DNA of 64,000 bases from Saccopteryx bilineata (GCF_036850765.1 NC_089490.1:108432574-108496573); one strand, 5' to 3'. Shown: positions 35,568-47,889, counted from the stretch's first letter. Program-made: numbers and translations. Notes: generated from the letters alone by a model not told the origin.

Positions 35568-36069
35568 TGTTGTAATGTAACCAGCGAGTTCCACAAAGAC
35601 ACCAAGTCCAGATGAATTTTTGAGGAGTTTATTAATTAGCCAGCTAGCTACAAGGGGGCACAATCCCCAATCATGTAGGGCCTCATACAATTCTGAGCCT
35701 GCTTTTATACAAAATCAAGTACTGGTTGGGGTGGGTAAGGATGGGCTTGTGATCCCTTTGTCTAGAGGTATAGTTACTCTCATGACTTTAGGGTGAGTCT
35801 GAGTATAGGAATTCTTGATTAAGATACATAAGCATTGTTTTCTAAGGTCTTCAGATAAGTTCTATCTTCTTTGCTCTGTGTGGCAAGCGGCCCCAAGCAC
35901 CCTTTCGTAGAATCCTAGGAATCAGCTAAACTCTGACTAGATGACCCAGTTGTACTTATAAGCCAGGAAGCTCCTGCATTCTTTCCTTTCTCCACAGAAA
36001 GGCCTGACTTTTCCTCTTTAAAATGGTGTTGCTAATGCTAAGTTTTACAGTTCTTTGGCACCTATCACA
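35568..36069 (-). mobile_element. Solo LTR, 502 bp, 4-bp target duplication, in TMEM52B intron 2
   Basis: AGAC at 35564-35567 and 36070-36073. On the minus strand TGTGATAGG...GTAATGTTACAACA-like ends (starts TGTGATAGGTGCC, ends TTACATTACAACA). Polyadenylation region ATTAATAAACTCCTC. A 4-bp duplication fits class I (gammaretrovirus-like) ERVs. Unrelated to the TGTTGG family. Confidence 0.9.
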
Positions 36070-36237
36070 AGACAATTATACATTTCCTCTATTGGGATAA
36101 AAAATATAGATTACAGGAAAGAAGGAATATGGGATAAGCTCAGAAGTTGGAAGAAGAAGGGAAAAATGTTTGTTTGTCTTTAAAGATGAGTAAATTTAAT
36201 AATACTTTCTGATATTTTGTTCTATTGAAATCCATGG

Positions 36238-36580
36238 AATGGGCCCTGGCCAGTTGCACAGTGGATAGAGCATCGATCAGCCTGGTTTATGGACGTCCTG
36301 GGTTTGATTCCTTGTCAGGGCACATAGGGGAGCAGCCACCTGCTTTTCCACTCTCTCCCCCTCTCCCACTTCCTCTCCTGCAGACAATGGCTCAGTTGGT
36401 TCGAGTGTGGCCCTGGGTACTGAGGATGGCTCCATTGGAGTGCATCAGGCTCATGCACTATATATAGCTCTATATGAAAGCATCAGCTCTAGACGGTGGA
36501 TCTTGGTCTGGGTACATGTGGGAGTCTGCCTCACTATCTCCCTTCCTCTCTCTTTAAAGAAAAAAAAGAAGAAAAAAAAA
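36238..36580 (+). repeat. Long-form bat SINE, diverged
   Basis: GGGCCCTGGCCAGTTGCACA head, GGTTTGATTCCTTGTCAGGG, second half ending GTGGGAGTCTGCCTCACTAT and A-rich tail. Confidence 0.85.
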
Positions 36581-37481
36581 ATCCATTGAACTGCACTCTA
36601 TAGCCTCTCTTTGGTTGTGCAGTTGTGGAACATACAGTGGGCCTTTTCACTGCACCACGAACCCTCCAGGTTTTCTCACATTTCCTATTTATTCAAAGTA
36701 TCTTCTATTTCTACAACATTGCCATCCTGATCCCATTAAAAATGTCTCTTCCTGTGGTGATGCCTGAAACCTCAGAGAGAGTGTGCCAGTAACCAAGGCC
36801 ATCACCATTCCCCTTGGGTGTAACATACTTGGCTATGGGGAAACTCTTCCCATCTAAATTTGTGTTTTCCTTCAGCCTGAGCAAGTTTTCTGTGTAAACT
36901 GTCCATGCTTTTTTTTTTTTTAACTCATTTACCTCCAAGAGGAATGAATATTTATCTTTTTTATCTTTATGTGCTCTGTATTTACATAAGAACTATTTGT
37001 GACAGGTTAGATTAAGGGGAAATTATCTCAAAGTAATACCTACATAAAGCCTGCAATAAATATTAAGATGCCTTAGAAAATTAAAAATGCTCTTTCAAAT
37101 CTGTAATAGTTATGCACCTTTGGAAATCACCCAAATATATCTGCCTGTGACTAAGGCATTGAATCCAGTCTGTCTTGATGAGCCACTGAAAAACAAAAGT
37201 GAGAAAGTCTACTGCAAATGTCTATAACTGCAAACATTGAGATGAAGTCTGCTGCTTTGTTGGCTTTGGAAAAATGCTGTCAGCAGTGTTATTCTGAGTA
37301 TTTAGGATGACACAAATGTATGTCTTTATTTTGGAATAACCCATTTGTGAGATAAGTGGGTTGATGCCCATTTAAGTAGAAAGAAGGGAAGTTAGAAACA
37401 CTGATGACATCTTGACCTTGTTTTGTGTGTTGTTGTCTGTCTGCCTCTCCTTCTTCCCTGTTTGGACTCTCAGATACTTAC

Positions 37482-37525
37482 TGTTCAGGACTGACACAGT
37501 TCTCCTCGCATCTTGCCTGAGGGAG
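37482..37525 (-). CDS. TMEM52B: TMEM52B coding exon 2 (44 bp)
   Basis: Acceptor CTTCCTGCAG, then CTCCCTCAGGCAAGATGCGA. Codons give L-P-Q-A-R-C-E-E-N-C-V-S-P-E and CA. Donor ACA/GTAAGT at 37481. Matches the end of the signal peptide and the mature start RCEENC of the human protein. Confidence 0.93.
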
Positions 37526-37754
37526 CTGCAGGAAGGAGAAAAATAGTCTCAGACAGGGAAGTTGTCTGATCTGCTCTGCCCAGAAGCCTATCAGTCACCC
37601 CTTGTGACTGTGTTATGTTAGATCAGTTGGTGAGAGCAGGGTATTTAGGAGGACAAGGTCGTCCGGTCAGTCATGGTTAGGACTGCTTGTTTTCATCTAG
37701 CCCATGTTTATTCATTACGACACTTGAGGTAGGAGAACTTATAAGAGCAAATAT

Positions 37755-37757
37755 CTA

Positions 37758-37817
<60 letters not shown>

Positions 37818-37862
37818 CTCTCTCTCTCTTTCTCTCTTTTTCCTTCCTTCCTTCTTTTTTTT
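37755..37862 (+). repeat. (CTTT)n microsatellite in TMEM52B intron 1
   Basis: CTTT units grading into CT and CCTT units. Confidence 0.96.
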
Positions 37863-38196
37863 TGGAGGGGGGGATGGCTGAGCATTACTGCCTTTGTGAA
37901 CGAGAGGCAACATTTATATGAATTTGTCCTAGAAATTGCCTGATTTTCCCCTCACAACGTTGTTACTGTCTTTCTAATTCCTTCCCACTGCAAACTGAAT
38001 TCTGCTGCACTGCCCTTTCCATGTCCTTGGCACACCAATAACTAAGGTGACCAATCGTCCTCCTTTAGGGAGGACAGTCCTTCTTTTGTAAGTTCCACCC
38101 TCCTTTGAAAAGTGTCCTTCCTACATGTCCTTCTTTTTGATATTGGAAGACTGTTGGTCAAATAAGTTTGTAAATATGATATATATGTTTGCTCGC

Positions 38197-38917
38197 TGTA
38201 AAGCCAGTATCCATGGCCACTATCACAACAGCCTGGCCCATGCAGGTTCGCATTGGAATCGGACAGATGGTAATGAAACAACAGAGCCAAAAACTGGTGG
38301 GCCATTATCTTTAATCCTAGCTTGTACCTGGTGGGCAAGTAAAAACACACAGTGGGCTCCAAAACCCACTCATTCAGTGCTCACAAAGCCACTGACTTAT
38401 CCGAGTTCTCCTAGAATCAGAGGTTTCTAGCTCACCAGACTTATTCACCTCTGTTCCTCATCTCCTTCCTTCTCCCTGCACAAACTCTGCACTAACTGGC
38501 TTTTCCTTCAACACTCCGCCATCTTGGCTGCTTTTCCTGGCCTCCTCCACGTGGCCTTTCTCTGCTCTCCTCTCTGCTCTCTCCTCTAAGGCTAATCTCA
38601 GGAACCGAGAGGGAAGCTCCTGGTCTGCCCCCATTTTATAGTGTAGAAATCAAAACCTTTTATCCAATATATAAAATAGGAAAGTCTCTGATACAAAGTC
38701 CACCCTACATCAAAAAGGGTGGGAAAGGCTTAGTCCTAAAACCAAGCCCCAGGCTACAAGGCTCCTGTCTACCCACAGCCTGCCCCCAATACACATTAAT
38801 ATAATTACTCCCATTCCAAACATAAGGGCAACTAATATCATCACCTGGGAGACAGTCTTCCATGTGGGCAGTGCCATCTCTAACAAAGTAAGCATAATAT
38901 ATTTTATCTGCCCAACA
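38197..38917 (-). mobile_element. Nested LTR of the TGTTGGGCAG subtype, minus strand
   Basis: Flanked by CTCGC (38192-38196) and CTTGC (38918-38922), one mismatch. On the minus strand begins TGTTGGGCAGATAAAATATA and ends GGATACTGGCTTTACA. TATA complement CCATTTTATAG near 38630. Same family as its host LTR but a different U3 subtype. Confidence 0.94.
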
Positions 38918-39011
38918 CTTGCTTATAGTTTGCATTAGGTGTGGAGGACAGGCTGTAAGCAGGCAGGGTCATTATAGCCTAAAGCTTAGTCTTAAGACTA
39001 AGCCTTTCCCA

Positions 39012-39176
39012 TCTGACCTGTGGTGGTGCAGTGGATACAGTGTCTACCTGGAATGCTGAGGTCGCCAGTTCGAAACCCTGGGCTAGCCTGGTCAAGGCAC
39101 ATATGGGAGTTGATGCTTCCTGCTCCTCCCCCTCTCACCCCCCCTAAAATGAAATAAAATCTTAAAAAAAAAAAAA
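39012..39176 (+). repeat. tRNA-derived bat SINE in the outer LTR
   Basis: AGACTAAGCCTTTCCCA at 38995-39011 and 39177-39193. CTGACCTGTGGTGGTGCAG head, GTTCGAAACCCTGGGC, A tail. Confidence 0.96.
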
Positions 39177-40387
39177 AGACTAAGCCTTTCCCACCCTAAG
39201 TGACTTTGTATCAGAGACTTCCTTGTTTGTATATTGGAATAAAGGTTTTGATTTCTATACTATAAAGGGGAGCAGAGAACAGCCACATGGAGGAGAGGAG
39301 AGGCAGCCAACATGGCGGAGTGCTGAAGGAGAAGCCAGTTTGTGCAGAATTTGAGCAGAGAGAAGGAGATGGGAAACAGAAGTGAATAAGGCTGGTGAGG
39401 TAGAAACCTTTGATTCTAGGAAACTCGGATAAGTCAGTGGCTTTGGGAGCCCTGAATGGAAAGGGAAGTGTTTTCCCACTGTGTGTATTTCTTGCTCGCT
39501 GGGTGCAAGCTAGGATTAAAGCTAATGGCCCACCAGTTCTTGGCTCCATTGTTTCATTACCATCTGTCAGAATCAAATGTGAACCTGCATGGACCAGGTG
39601 GCTGTGATGGTGGCCATGGGTACTGGCTTTACAAAGACTAATCTGTAAATGTCCGTATTTGATGGATGCAGAGTCGATCCATTGCATGTGATGTAATGTA
39701 TTTGTATCTAAATGAGTACTTTTTTCTTATAATTATTATTAAAAATTGATAGGCATATAAGCATAATTACAATATAAAATATACAAATGTTTATTATGCA
39801 TTTATCATATTATAGTGTATTATTGTTGTGCTGAATAAAATGTTTCTTTTATTTACAATATTGTTTTCTTCAATTTATTTTTGTCCTCCTTTTCATTGTA
39901 AAAAAGTTGGTCACCTTACAATAACTCACATACAAGAGAAGGTGGGAGAAAGTTATTTATTGAATAGCTCTATATGCCAGTCAAATGGCTGAGAATTTTT
40001 ACTATTTCATAACATTTCATCACAATAACTATACAGGTGGGTGTATTTAACCTTATTTTAAATAGATAAGGAACTAGGCATATGGGTTTAAGTAACATGA
40101 CCAACTCCACACACACCTCTTGATTTGGCCATAATTCAAATGAAACTCAATATATATAATGAATTAATAGAACCAGGGACAAATCTGCTCCAACAACTCC
40201 TTGACATTATTATCAAGTCCCTTCAACTCTTTGTACAGGAAACCTTCCAATCCTTCTACCTTATATTTCAGTTGACTTTCTCCTTCTAAAACCTCTATGT
40301 AAACATTTTTCCAGAAACTTTCTTTCTTTCAATAACTTGAAAGACTTGCTATTTCAGGAAATCAACAATGAAGACCACAGAGGTCCT

Positions 40388-41083
40388 TGTTGGGCAGATA
40401 AAATATATTATGCTCACTTTGTTAAAGATGACGTTGCCCACATGAGACCGTCGCCCAGGTGATATTAATGTGTGTTGGGGATCATTGTAGCCTGGGGCTT
40501 GGTTTTGGGATTAAGCCTTTCCCACCCTTTTTGATGTGGGGTGGTACAATCCAATCATGCCTCAGAGAAGTGACTCTACTAGAGACATCCATATTTTGTA
40601 TATTGGATTAGAGGTTGTGAAGCTACAATATAAAATGGGGGCAGAACAGAGTTTGTGCTCTTGGTTCCTGAGATTATCTTCAGAGGAGAGAGCAGAGCAG
40701 AGAACAGAAGGAGGCCACGTGGAGTAGGCCAGGAGAAGCAGCCAAGATGGCGGAGTGCTGAGTGAGATGCCAGTTTGTGTAGAGTTTGTATCTGGGAGAA
40801 GGAAGGAGATGGGGAACTGAGGAGAATAAGGCTGGTGAGCTAGAAACCTTTGATTCTAGGAAACTCGGATAAGTCAGTGGCTTTGTGAGCACTGAATGTG
40901 ACTGGGTTTTGGAGCCCAGTGTGTGTTTTTACTTGCCTGCCGGGTGCAAGCTAGGATTAAAGATGAAGGCCCATCAGTTTTTGGCTCCATTGTTTCTTTA
41001 CCGACTGTCCGAATGGAATGCGAACCTGCATGAGCCGGGTGGCTGCTCTGATGGTGGCCCTGGCCGTGGCTACTGGCTTTACA
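40388..41083 (+). mobile_element. Solo LTR, TGTTGGGCAG subtype, in TMEM52B intron 1
   Basis: GGTCCT at 40382-40387 and 41084-41089. Begins TGTTGGGCAGATAAAATATA, has TATAAAATGGGGGC near 40630 and ends CTACTGGCTTTACA. Confidence 0.95.
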
Positions 41084-41089
41084 GGTCCT

Positions 41090-42110
41090 CTAAAAAGGAA
41101 CAGAGATTTATACTTACTGGGATTTTATGGGTGAGGGGACACACATATACTCACGTTTCAAAAAAGGATTTTAGAAAAGGACTAAAAGCTGTTTTCTGCT
41201 AATAACACTTGAGAAACTCCTAGTTTGGTTTTAATGTAAAATAGCTGGCCACTAAGAATACAAAGTGTGTTTCTTCCACCCAGCCTTGGTACATTGTTTT
41301 TTGTTTTCTCCACTAAAGGCCAGAAACAGTATTCAGCAGATAAAATGCCTCTTTGAGGCCTGTTGCAAAGAGAACAGAAAATAGGAAAGAAAGGGAGGGA
41401 AAATCAAGGAAGTGAAGAGGAAGCAAAAAGAAATTCAAGAAAAAACTAAATGAATCCTCAGACATTAACTTATAGGAAGTGAAACAGCCCACTCCCTGCA
41501 AAGAGCCAGTTTCTCCATTTGCTCTCCTTCGTAATAGATCTCATAGCTGTGTAATCTTCCCTTTGACAGTTTTTCCAGAATCCTTCAGTCAAATGACTTC
41601 TTTCTCAGCCAATGAAATCTCAGGGGCTTCTGAATTTTAATGGGGAGAATTAAAAGATCCAAAATATTTTTAAAGAATTTTCCCTCTTTTAGCTTATATC
41701 TGGTTTGGAGAAGCCTATAAACTTTAAGAATAGTATCAAGGCTGACGAGGAAAACTCTGTTTAGGAAAATTACATAGCCAGTTTAGATAATTTACTTGGA
41801 TATTTGTGGGATAGGGGATAAGAGGCTAAAAGAAGTACATCTATATCCATAAGTTACATTTCTAAATTGCCATAGTTATCCTCCTTGTATCTATGGTTGC
41901 TCTAATTTCTGTCCCGTTTCACTGCTGGTGTCATTCTTAACACCGCCACTATGTCACCCTATAATACTGAGGAAACATTCTAGTTATTCATTTCCCATCA
42001 CCCCCTTGGTTCCATATATGTCTTTTCCCCTCATTCATTTTCTCTCAGGTTCTTCTGAGAGTTGATATATCTGAGAAACAAAAACAAAAGCTTTATTGCT
42101 TCATTTTCAC
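41090..42110. other. TMEM52B intron 1, unique part
   Basis: No additional exon or recent repeat recognised. Confidence 0.5.
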
Positions 42111-42117
42111 AACTTAC

Positions 42118-42171
42118 CTGGATGAAATACAGCAGGGCAAAGGTCAACACGGCGTGGGCTCTCACTCCCAT
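42118..42171 (-). CDS. TMEM52B: TMEM52B coding exon 1: signal peptide
   Basis: The start is ATG at 42169-42171 in the context GCCCGATGG. It encodes M-G-V-R-A-H-A-V-L-T-F-A-L-L-Y-F-I-Q, the hydrophobic signal peptide (human MGVRVHVVAASALLYFIL). Donor CAG/GTAAGT at 42117, phase 0. With exons at 37482, 34886, 34184 and 32829 the phases join without a stop. Confidence 0.93.
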
Positions 42172-43290
42172 CGGGCCCCTGCCTGGTTCTCCGGGATCAG
42201 GCACTGAGTGTTCGTTACCTCCTTTCCATGTTCTGTGCCTTGTCTGACTTCTTGACCTAGAGGGCTTAGGAGAACAACTTTTCTTAGCAATAGGTCACTG
42301 TTTCTTTTTCTCTCTTGTTCTCTTCTTATTACCTTGGGCTTTTATATTCTGTGGCCTTTCCCTTCCCTTTCATCTTGGCTTCTTTCTCTATTTCTATTTC
42401 TGGCTTTAGGATCTCCACATTTTCTTTCCTTCTACTATTAATTCTTTCTATATGTCTTTAACTTTTTCTCACTTCCCTCAAAAGGCAGACGTTCGAAGTG
42501 GGCACATCAGTCCTCTGAATTAGATACTTTTCTAGGCAGTGATGAGCAACTTGACTTAAAGGAGGATCAAAGGCAGACAGCTCTTCTCCATCTGAAAACA
42601 AGTAATACTCCTGGTTCTTCACCACAATACACCAGGGTGACTATTGAAGGTTGAAAGTCACCCTGACAAGTGCCATTCACTCGCTCTCCACGTGATTAGC
42701 CCTCCTCTTGCACTTTAAAACCCTCCCTTCCCTATGTTGTTAATCAACTCTCCTGGTTTTGAGTCATTTAATCCTAACCGTGGAGTAAGACTGAGAGGTT
42801 GCCATAAGAACCGGAAAGCCATCCTATCTTTGGAGAAAGCAGATTTGGAGATTAGAATTTCTGGGTCTTGTCCCTGAAATCCCCCTCCACTCTGACTTAA
42901 GTTTCCATTGAAACAAATAAGTGAGAAAGACATATAACTTTTTAAAAACTGGGTCCCAAGATACCTCTCTCTCTCTCAAATAAAATCTAAGGTAAGAAAA
43001 AAAATAAGCAGATATGGAAAAGACAGAATATTTAAAAAGAAACATCTAAAGGAAAAAATAAATGTCATTTAAATGATTTATACTTAAGTTGGTAATCTTT
43101 TACTTAATACAAAATATTCCATAAGAAAATTAAATACTAGTTTATAGAGATATACCTATCTTATAAGAACTGAATAAAACTACACCCCAAATCCTTTCTA
43201 ATTCTGAGAGTCTAATTTTATTGATTGGTTGTTAAGGGGAATTGTTGAGTGGGATTGAGTTTAACAGCTCTTTCATAGCATGACAATTGA
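42172..43290. other. Upstream flank of TMEM52B
   Basis: Probable promoter/5' UTR region by position, but no TATA box or CpG island stands out and no other gene is recognised. Confidence 0.35.
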
Positions 43291-43308
43291 AATAAAAATG
43301 GAGAATAT

Positions 43309-43780
43309 GGGCAAGGCAAGATGGTAGACAAAGAGAAGAAGAAGGAGAGCATCTTGGACCTCTCCAAGTACATAGACAAGATGATCTGCGTGAAGTTTCA
43401 GGGAGGCCACGAAGCCAGAGGAATCCTGACAGGGTTTGATTCGCTTCTCAACCTTGTGCTTGATGGCGCACCATCGAATACATGAGAGATCCCGATGACC
43501 TATACAAGCTCACAGAGGACACCGCAGGCTGGGCCGGGTGGTGTGCAGGGTCACCTCTGTGGCGCTCATCTACCCTCAGGATGGCATGGAGGCCGTCCCC
43601 AATACATTCATCCAGCAGCAGAAGGCTTAGCAGGCGGGGAAAGCGCAGACAGGGATGCTCTCAGACTTGGAGCTGTTCCTCCTGCCTTACATGCTGTCCG
43701 CAGAAATGAAACTTTCCCTTTTGTATAGGTTATTCTTTGTTTTCTTAATAATATTGCAAACCTCTCATTAAAAAAAAAAG
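43309..43780 (+). pseudogene. LSM7: LSM7 processed pseudogene
   Basis: LSM7 is an Sm-like subunit of the Lsm1-7/Lsm2-8 RNA-binding rings. The copy starts with ATG at 43321 (MVDKEKKKESILDLSKYIDK-like), shows KFQGG, GFDSLLNLVLDG, then shifts frame before EYMRDPDDLYKLTEDT and again afterwards. The stop is at 43628-43630. It is intronless, has a 3' UTR and a short A run at 43770-43779, and carries the target duplication AAATGGAGAATAT (43296-43308 and 44195-44207) that encloses the following SINE. Not functional. Confidence 0.93.
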
Positions 43781-43781
43781 C

Positions 43782-44194
43782 AGCCCTGGCCAGTTGGAGC
43801 GGTAGAACGTCGGCCTGGCGTGCGGGGGACCCGGGTTAGATTCCCGGCCAGGGCACATAGGAGAAGCGCCCATTTGCTTCTCCACGCCCCCCCCGCCCTC
43901 CTTCCTCTCTGTCTTTCTCTTCCCCTTCCGCAGCCAAGGCTCCATTGGAGCAAAGATGGCCCGGGCGCTGGGCATGGCTCCTTGGCCTCTGCCCCAGGCA
44001 CTAGAGAGGCTCTGGTTGCGGCAGAGCGACTGCCCTGGATGGGCAGAGCATCGCCCCCTGGTGGGCAGAGCTTCGCCCCTGGTGGGCGTGCCGGCTGGAT
44101 CGGTCGGGCGCATGTGGGAGTCTGTCTGACTGTCTCTCCCTGTTTCCAGCATCAGAAAAATACAAAAAAAAAAAAAAAAAAAAAAAAAAAAAGC
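43782..44194 (+). repeat. Long-form bat SINE in the poly(A) of the LSM7 retrocopy
   Basis: GCCCTGGCCAGTTGGAGCGG head, GTCGGCCTGGCGTGCGGGGG, duplicated GGGCAGAGC..CGCCCCTGGTGG units, tail of about 30 A. Retrocopies and SINEs share L1 machinery, which often re-targets poly(A) tails. Confidence 0.95.
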
Positions 44195-44639
44195 AAATGG
44201 AGAATATAAATTTTATTTTTGTCTTAGCTAAGAAAATCAAACAGTAAAAAAAAGTCCAGTATGACACTGATGATTCAAAAGCAGTCAGTTCCAAAACTAA
44301 ATAAGCAGTACCTTTAAAAAAATAAGTAAAGAAGTTGGTGTTAGGATGAACAGTATTTTCCAAATTTCAGCAGAAAGCTTAGCAAGGCTGGAGGAATTTT
44401 ACAGGGAAAAGATAGCAGAACTCTCATACAGGCCCCTCACTGAGTTATTATGTTGTTTCTTCAGTCCTTAATTTTCCCATTCATGAAATAAGAGTGAACC
44501 ATCCACTTGACCTGCCTTAGATATTATTATAATGAGAAAAATACAACCAGAGACAAGAAAGCATTTTGATTGTCATATTTCCTGCCATAAACATGGTTCA
44601 CGTCATACACCTTTCCTTTCTCTTTCTCTTGTCAGAAAG

Positions 44640-44890
44640 GTAGTGTTGTGTCATGGCCAAGCATCCAGCTAGGTGTCCTGGAATTAAATACTTCCATTGT
44701 CATTTGCTAGCTGTGTTACCTTGGGCAAGTTATTACATCTCTCTGTTGGTTCAGTTTCATTCTACATAAAAAGGGATGATAACAATGATGCTGTTTCTTC
44801 ATAGACTTATAGAGATTATATAAGTTAATGTATATGAATGCATCTAAGTGTCCTGATATAACAAGCATTTTGTAAGTATTAACTACAATA
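44640..44890 (+). repeat. MIR element
   Basis: GTGTTACCTTGGGCAAGTTA then CATCTCTCTGTTGGTTCAG, the conserved MIR core and 3' region. Confidence 0.75.
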
Positions 44891-44894
44891 ATCT

Positions 44895-46030
44895 TGAGTT
44901 CACTCAGTTTTACCAATGACCTTCACCTTCGTGGATAACTGATGTCCTCCATGCTTCTCATTGTTACCATGACCATGTTTTACCTTTTCTGCATTTCAGT
45001 TCATGAATGGTTTCTCTTGTTCTCCTGGCCGTATGCTCCCAAATCACGCCAGCTTTCACCTGCATGAACAGGTCTGCTAGTTAATATGACTGTTTTTCCT
45101 CCCAGAGCACTTTGCTGCCATGTGATTGCCCTACAGCTTCCTAACAGGTTTGAGCAAAATAGTATTCTGTTAATGACTTGCTAGCTACTTTTTTTTTCTT
45201 AGAATTACTATTGCCACTTTTTTTCTCACTAGATTATTTCCTAGAGAAATAAAGCTTTCTGTTTATCCTAATGAAAATGATTATGCCTTGTGGCAATTTT
45301 AACATTGAGCTCAGCCCCATATGAGAGGAAAGAAGATTCAGGAAGGAGGACTAAGGTACACAGTGGAAGAGCAGGTAGCTGAGGGAAAGGGGACTTATCT
45401 CATTCCAATTATCCACAGTCTTGTATAATTAAGAGACTGTGTATAATTAAGCTTGTGAATCATTAGCTTATACAGAGGTTGTTAAGGACTTGGAGTGGAA
45501 CCAATGGAGAGCACGTGTACTCAGGTCTATTTATCTGCACTTCAGGGAATTGTTATACAATAGCTCTAACAAGCCGGGCTAAATAATTATGTATTTCTGG
45601 TTCCTTTGACTATTCTCCTTTTGACCTAACCAAAATCAGATGACCAGATACCCTTCTTCTCTGTGCTTCAGTGAATTAGGAGCCAGGATTATTATTACTC
45701 TGAAGCACCAAACATGAATTATAAAAATCTAAGTAGTGAGTAATAGCCCTGGTTTCGAAAATGAATAATATGTCAAAAGAACCGAGTTCCATCTCACAAC
45801 CACTCCAGTAGGAAGCATCTCTATCAGATGAACCTAGATGGCAGCCTGAGTATTGAGGAGCAGCCTCAGAGGCATTGAAAGTCAGTGATAAGGTTAAATT
45901 TAAGGAAGTTTAACAAAATAAGAGAATGAAGTTTATCACAGAATTATTAGTTTTATGAGTCATGTAACACCTTACTACCAAGCATATGAACAGAAATGTA
46001 AAACAGCATTCATTATCTCACACTGTCTGT
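44895..46030. other. Unique intergenic sequence
   Basis: Between the divergent TMEM52B and OLR1 genes. No feature recognised. Confidence 0.35.
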
Positions 46031-46049
46031 GGATCAAAAAAGTGGGCAC

Positions 46050-46455
46050 ACAAGTGTCTGTCGGTGGACGAGTGGATTAAAAAGCTTTGGTACATATATA
46101 CTATGGAATACTACTCAGCCATAAGAAATGATGACATCGGATCATTTACAATAACATGGGGATGGACATTGATAACATTATACTTAGTAAAATAAGTAAA
46201 CCAGAAAAAACTAAGAACTATATGATTCCATACATAGGTGAGACATAAAAATGAGACTCAGAGGAGGGGGGAGGAGAGGGAGGGGGTTAGGGGAGGGCAC
46301 AAAGAAAACCAGTTAGAAGGTGACAGAAGACAACTGGACTTTGGGTGATGGGAATGCAGCATAATCAAATGTCAGAATAACCTAGAGATGTTTTCTCTGA
46401 ACATATGTATCCTAATTTACCAATGTCACCCCATTAAAATTAATAAAAAAAACAC
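46050..46455 (+). mobile_element. 5'-truncated L1, 3' end only
   Basis: AAAAAGTGGGCACA at about 46037 is repeated at about 46462. Contains GGACGAGTGGATTAAAAAGC, ACTATGGAATACTACTCAGC, ACCAATGTCACCCCATTAAA and an A-rich tail. Confidence 0.92.
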
Positions 46456-46904
46456 CAAAAAAAAAAAGTGGGCACAGCTTAGGTGGGTCCTCTGCCTAGG
46501 GTGTCACAGGCTGCCATCAAGGGGTCTGCTGGGTTGTGTTCTCATATGAAAGCTCAACTTCAGAGAAATACACTTCCAAGCTCCTCTGGAAAATTCATTT
46601 CTTTGTGGTAGTGGGATTCATGTAAGTTTGTTTCTTTAGATTCAGGCAGAGAAGGAAAAGAGGGAGAAAAACTTTAGCAAGTTTGGCACTTGATCTTATG
46701 TAATCAATATACATGATGACATACATTCTGTCACCTTTGTCACACTCCAAGCCACAAATCTTCCCTACCTTCAAGGTGAGGAGATTACACAGGAGGCATG
46801 AACATCAGGAGGCAGGGATGATAAGAATCACTTAAAGTCTGCCAAGTTCTCCAGCTATCTGCCACACAGGGATTATAGAAATATCCTTCTGGATCTTTAA
46901 TAAC

Positions 46905-47160
46905 AGGAGAAACCCAAATGTTCATCAGTGGTCATGTATACAATGTAATATTATTTAGCCTTAAAAAAGAAGAAAGTTATTACACATTGCTACAATTTGG
47001 ATGAACCTTGAAGACATTATGCTAAGAGAAATAAGTCATATACAACAGGACAAATATCCTGTGCTTCCACTTATTTGAGGTACCTTGAGTAGCAAATTCA
47101 TTGACAGAGAACAGAATGGGGGTTTCCAGGAGCTGGGAGGAAGAAGGAATGGAAAGTGGT
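46905..47160 (+). mobile_element. Old L1 3' end, first half
   Basis: ATTTAGCCTTAAAAAAGAAG and TGGATGAACCTTGAAGACAT are L1 landmarks. Interrupted by LTR-like sequence and resumed at about 47900. Confidence 0.65.
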
Positions 47161-47880
47161 ATTAGTCAGGGTCCTCCAGAGAAACAGAAGCAGTAGAATG
47201 TGGATATTGAGAAAGAGATTGCTGATAAGAAGTTGGCTCATGCAGCTATAGAGGCTGGCAAATCTAACTGTGTAGTGTGGACTGAAAGGCTCCAGACCCA
47301 GGACACCAGAGATGTAGTTCCAATCCAAAGTCTGTCTGCTGGAGAGATTTTCTTATTTAAAGAAAGGTCAGCCTTTTTTGTTCCATTTAGGCTTTCAACT
47401 GATTGAATGAGGCATGAAAGGCAGAAACTGTGGGCCTAACAGAAGACACGAGGCTAGTGTGTTGCAAAAGGAAAATTTATTTTAAAGTGCCTGGGTGCAG
47501 GCAGGCTGAGACCAGCAAAGGGTGTCAGCTAGAGGGAGGGATAGGGCAGGGTTTATATGGATTAGTTGAAGGGCCTAGAGCAAAGGCAGCTGACATTGCT
47601 GTATTGACTCAATGGTCCCTTATCAGCATTCACCTGCAAGGGAGGTTTGAGACAGATTACTGAGTAAGCAAGTCTTTCCTCCTCCAGGCCTCCATTGTTC
47701 TTAAGATGGTGGCTGAGTAGCCGTTTTATCTATCAGCTCAGTAACATTATGGAGGGAAATATGCTTTACTCTAGTGATTAAAATATTAATTGCACCCCAA
47801 AACACTTTTTAAAAAACACTCAGAAGAACGTTTGACCAAATATCTTGGTACCCGTTGCCCAGACAAGTTAACATATAAAA
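47160..47880 (+). mobile_element. Probable MLT2-type ERVL LTR and flanking old repeat
   Basis: Starts TATTAGTCAGGGTCCTCCAG then AGAAACAGAAGC, the typical beginning of MLT2-family LTRs. Boundaries and the second half are uncertain. Confidence 0.5.
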
Positions 47881-47889
47881 ATAATCATC

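Larger units (their letters stand above)
38152..39633 (+). mobile_element. LTR (plus) inserted in the DNA transposon, itself split by an LTR and a SINE
   Basis: AAGAC at 38147-38151 and 39634-39638. Begins TGTTGGTCAAATAAG, resumes after the nested LTR at about 38918, and ends CTACTGGCTTTACA. Confidence 0.95.
38043..39918 (+). mobile_element. Second copy of the TAAGGTGACC DNA transposon, split by LTRs
   Basis: Ends TAAGGTGACCAATCGTCC and GTTGGTCACCTTA. The native parts are 38043-38151 and 39634-39918; the rest is inserted LTR sequence. Internally deleted relative to the copy at 22531. Confidence 0.85.

Noticed and set aside
36711..36938. 75-codon minus-strand frame in TMEM52B intron 2
   Set aside because: No recognised homology, and TMEM52B exons join in phase without it.
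38705..38935. Minus-strand frame with CWADKIYYA that looks like the TMEM52B tail
   Set aside because: It is the same LTR segment in another copy, not a TMEM52B duplicate. It explains where the chimeric tail comes from.
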